A stretch of 64,000 bases of DNA, from positions 3,662,367-3,726,366 of the forward strand of contig OX393567.1 of NCBI GenBank assembly GCA_947652115.1. The letters run 5' to 3'. The DNA is from Blastomussa wellsi. Lineage: Eukaryota; Cnidaria; Anthozoa; Scleractinia; Plerogyridae. Positions within the stretch are counted from its first letter, which is position 1. Every line of letters begins with the position of its first letter. A program made the position numbers and the translations under genes. This document shows, piece after piece, positions 60,937 through 64,000 of this stretch. The notes under the pieces were generated by a model. The model did not search any database and was not told where the DNA came from. It was given only the letters and a program-made list of their open reading frames with translations.

Positions 60937-60985
60937 AGGAAGGGAGGGGGGGAGGGGAGGTGGGAAGGTGAGGGAGGGGCGAGCG
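60937..60985 (+). repeat. G-rich tract with quadruplex potential
   Basis: At least five G-runs of three or more in ~45 nt (GGGAGGGGGGGAGGGGAGG, then GGG and AGGGAGGGG). Intergenic. Confidence 0.7.
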
Positions 60986-61484
60986 AGTGAAAAACGGGCG
61001 GCATTATGATAGAAAAAGCATTATGGTAGAAAAAACAAAATGGTACTGTGAGATTCGAGCAGTACTTGTTTGCAATACATGATGATAAAATCTATATATT
61101 AATTTTATTTACCTTAAACAACCATAAAAGTTGCAAAACCTGTCATGTTGTACCAACATTTAGATTCGTCTTGTTGAATGCTATTTATTAATTTCCTATA
61201 TTTTGAAATTAAGTGTAAGCTGTGTTCGCCAATGTGACGCTCACCGATGATTTTATCAATTCTAGTACCAAGTTTTATTGCTTAATATAACACTTAACAC
61301 TTTGTTATTGTTTACATGTGAGAATTTTAGTATTATATTTTATGCGGATCGTGTTGAAACGATATAAATTTCTTGGCAAACTTGCTAAAGGTAATTTAAA
61401 CACTTCCAATAACATAAAATATAGCAATACAATATGATAGTGCTTCACCATACAATTTCCATAATTTTATTCTCAAATGAATAG

Positions 61485-61491
<7 letters not shown>

Positions 61492-61529
<38 letters not shown>

Positions 61530-61735
61530 GTATAACAATATAATTTGGTTTTATCAACTAGGTTGACAATGTGAATTGGCCACCGTAAAGAGATTCGGGA
61601 GCTGACGTTTCGAGCGTTAGCCCTTCGTCGGAGCGAATCAAATTCGACGAAGGGCTAACGCTCGAAACGTCAGCTCTTGAATCTCTTTACGGTGGCCAAT
61701 TCACATTATCAACCTAGTTGATAATACAAAATTAT
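61492..61735. repeat. Second hammerhead-like repeat pair, head-to-head
   Basis: Same family as 10484-11088: starts with the same GTAAGTTTCTAA sequence, followed by one motif on the minus strand (61592-61638) and an inverted one on the plus strand (61640-61683). The pair makes a ~190 bp near-palindrome. No Penelope coding remnant is visible next to it. Confidence 0.7.
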
Positions 61736-64000
61736 ATCTTTATATCATCGCTTCCGAAATGGCAAAATGGTTTTTCCTTTTTCAATCCATCACGAATTCA
61801 TTCAATAAAAAAATGGTTGATTCTTGCTGACCAGTTCTATCTCGCTTCAACAATCTCGGCCCACTTTCACCATATCGTCATATAAACTTGAGATATTTCG
61901 TGGCTTGTACTGGAAACTTTCTCGCCAGAATCCTTTATATAACCATCTGTTCAATCGGTCATTTCGTCATTACTTAGAATAAGATCTAACACTCAAATAT
62001 TCGTTCTTGTTGAATTTCTGAACTTCTCGAGCCTGTTTAAAACTCGTTAATCACTATTTGAAGCTTAATAGTAGGCATAATATGTTGCCACCCGTTCTGT
62101 AAAAGGTTTTCCATGTCAATTTATTAAACTATCATATGAAAGGTGAATTAAACATTACTCTTAAACTCCTAGAACAAACTGATCTTGATAAACACAATTA
62201 AATTTTGCTGATCTATACGTTTAAAAACCCCACTGCATCGCCAAGCGTTTTGAGAGACAATTCTAGTGAATTCTAAGCATTGACTATCGACCATTTCAGC
62301 TAATTGTATAAAATATGATATAATAAAGAAAATGAAGTAATAAATAATGTTTTAAATTCGAATAAATATTCCACGGTTGCGATATAAAATTTACCACACT
62401 TTACTGCATGAGCGAGAAATTAGCAAAGCAAAAGATGCTTTTGCATCGATTTGCAAGTCTTGAAATAAATAATATACGGTGAACTACTTGAGACATTTAA
62501 TAGTGACCATACTGAAACGTATTTAGGCCACGAAGTAACTATATTGGAGAATGTAGCCACAGAAGAATTCCCACCTTTAATTTGTAAGTATTGTTTATTT
62601 ATCTGCGATCGAATAGCGAACTAGCGCGCGGTTTGCGCACTGTGGACGGAGGTGGAAAGAACACAAAAACACAAGGTGAAATTAATCGCAACGGGGGTTT
62701 CACGAATTGCCGTTAAACAAAACAAAAAAACCAGAGTGATTTTGCAAGGTAACTTTCTTACCACATTGCTTATATCTTTTTAAAGCGAAATGAATATAGC
62801 ACCTAAAGATACCGAAAGTCAGATTTCGCATTGTATTCGTCAGAGAACAATTATAATCAACAATTCATAATTCATAAAACGCTGAGAAAATGGAGTTATT
62901 GTAAATACGTCAAGGAAGTGACATGTCTTCTTTGCTTCAATACAAAATTTCTCACTTAAGAAGTTTGGATGAACAAAATTAAATGAATTGAAATTGATAA
63001 CCAATGCAAAAAATATGGAATGTCTGACAAATTCTGACCATGAAGCGACATTGAAAAATTGATTTGATGATGCGGTTTAAATGATTATTTAATAACAAAT
63101 ATAAAGGTCTTCGCCAAAATGATTAGGGAGGCAGTAGAAACCACAGATATCTTGAAATAACTACAAATAATGCTCCCATTTCAGCCAAACGGCGAACCGA
63201 ATAAACAAAATGAGGTATGAATTTATAACCATGGTCAGCCACTTTTTTACACCAAATACTGCTAACAGAATGAAAAATATTTGAACAGACTGCTCGCGAC
63301 TTCAGTTTTGCTGTGAAATACCAGTCATTTGCCTATTCAATTGTTTGTGATTAAGAATTAGTTTTATTGCAGAATAACTTACCTCTCAAAGGACAACGAC
63401 TGTATTTGATGCCTTTAGCATATAGATATCCAATGTGCGTTAAATCCTATTTTAATACCAAATAAAAACCAAAATAGAAATCCATCGAATGAAAAGCCTT
63501 TTAAAAATGTAAGTGTTAATAAAATCCCAGGTGTAGACGAATCTCCAGCGTGGTTTAGCGCTCTCAAATATGTTTAGAAATAGATGCTGTTAATTGTTCC
63601 AACCAAGCAGAAACGTCACGTTAAGTTTGTCCAGCTTTATGTGGAAATAGAAGACGCCTAATTGAAATAACGTTGTCATATAAAAAACAAAAGAACAAAA
63701 AAGGAATTAATTATGTTCATTGACTCGTTATATATAGCTAGCATCCATAAATCACAGGAGCCTGTCAAAAACCTGTTATTTTGCCGTAATGATGACTGCT
63801 TTGAGAATAATAACAATCCAAAAACTGGTTTATTGTGTAATTAATTCCTTTTTACCTTTTTCTTTTCTCTGTTTCAACGTTATTGCAATTAGGTGTATAT
63901 ATTTTATTTTGGTTCACTTTCGATTCAAATTCTCACATCACCACTACAAACTAGAATGCTCTTTCACAGCACCTTCAACCCATCTTGACTTTTCATTCTG

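Larger units (their letters stand above)
42621..64000. other. 21 kb without a supported gene, rich in repeats
   Basis: Open frames stay under about 105 codons, lack recognisable domains, and I could not chain any of them through phase-compatible splice sites. What can be supported are repeats: foldback elements (44103-44280, 46806-46893, 49912-50108, 55688-55819), tandem duplications (49412-49669, 58840-59259), inverted arms (50335-55180), a dispersed repeat (57605-57875), a G-rich tract (60937-60985) and a hammerhead-like repeat pair (61492-61735). Upstream control elements or UTR exons of the receptor could lie near its left end. Confidence 0.6.

Overview
The window looks like nuclear DNA of an anthozoan cnidarian, most likely a stony coral. 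It is AT-rich, its genes have many short exons with GT-AG introns, it is full of small foldback elements and tRNA-derived SINEs, and its proteins keep strong similarity to vertebrate families. I could run no searches: family calls rest on motifs, on splice-site and phase bookkeeping, and on remembered family features.

Three genes can be built with every exon in phase. (1) SNX29 (RUN - coiled coil - PX sorting nexin), minus strand, 20991 down to 2023: 25 exons, 1,077 codons. All junctions are in phase, but exon 11 carries an in-frame TAA at codon 322. (2) CARHSP1/CSDC2-type cold-shock protein, plus strand, 21504-24892: 3 exons, 154 residues. It is head-to-head with SNX29 over 512 bp, so the two may share a bidirectional promoter. 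(3) An LRR-containing GPCR of the relaxin-receptor (RXFP, type-C LGR) group, minus strand, 42620 down to 27998: 16 exons, 960 residues. Its ectodomain reads signal peptide - FnII - CUB - FnII - LDLa - Cys linker - LDLa - LRRs - 7TM. The FnII and CUB modules are not part of the RXFP layout I know, which makes this the most interesting gene here.

Layout: 1-2 kb is the 3' flank of SNX29; 2-21 kb is SNX29, with introns holding MITEs, SINEs, a minisatellite and a Penelope-like element remnant with hammerhead-like repeats; 21-25 kb is CARHSP1, with a ~0.95 kb palindrome in intron 1; 25-28 kb is intergenic; 28-42.6 kb is the receptor, whose first intron holds a truncated LINE and a tRNA-like hairpin; 42.6-64 kb has no gene I can support. 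That last part holds foldback elements, two local tandem duplications (129 bp and 210 bp units), a pair of ~0.9 kb inverted arms around a 2.9 kb core (50.3-55.2 kb), and a second copy of the hammerhead-like repeat (61.5 kb).

The three genes show no obvious shared pathway: one is predicted to work in endosomal membrane traffic, one in mRNA binding, one as a surface receptor.
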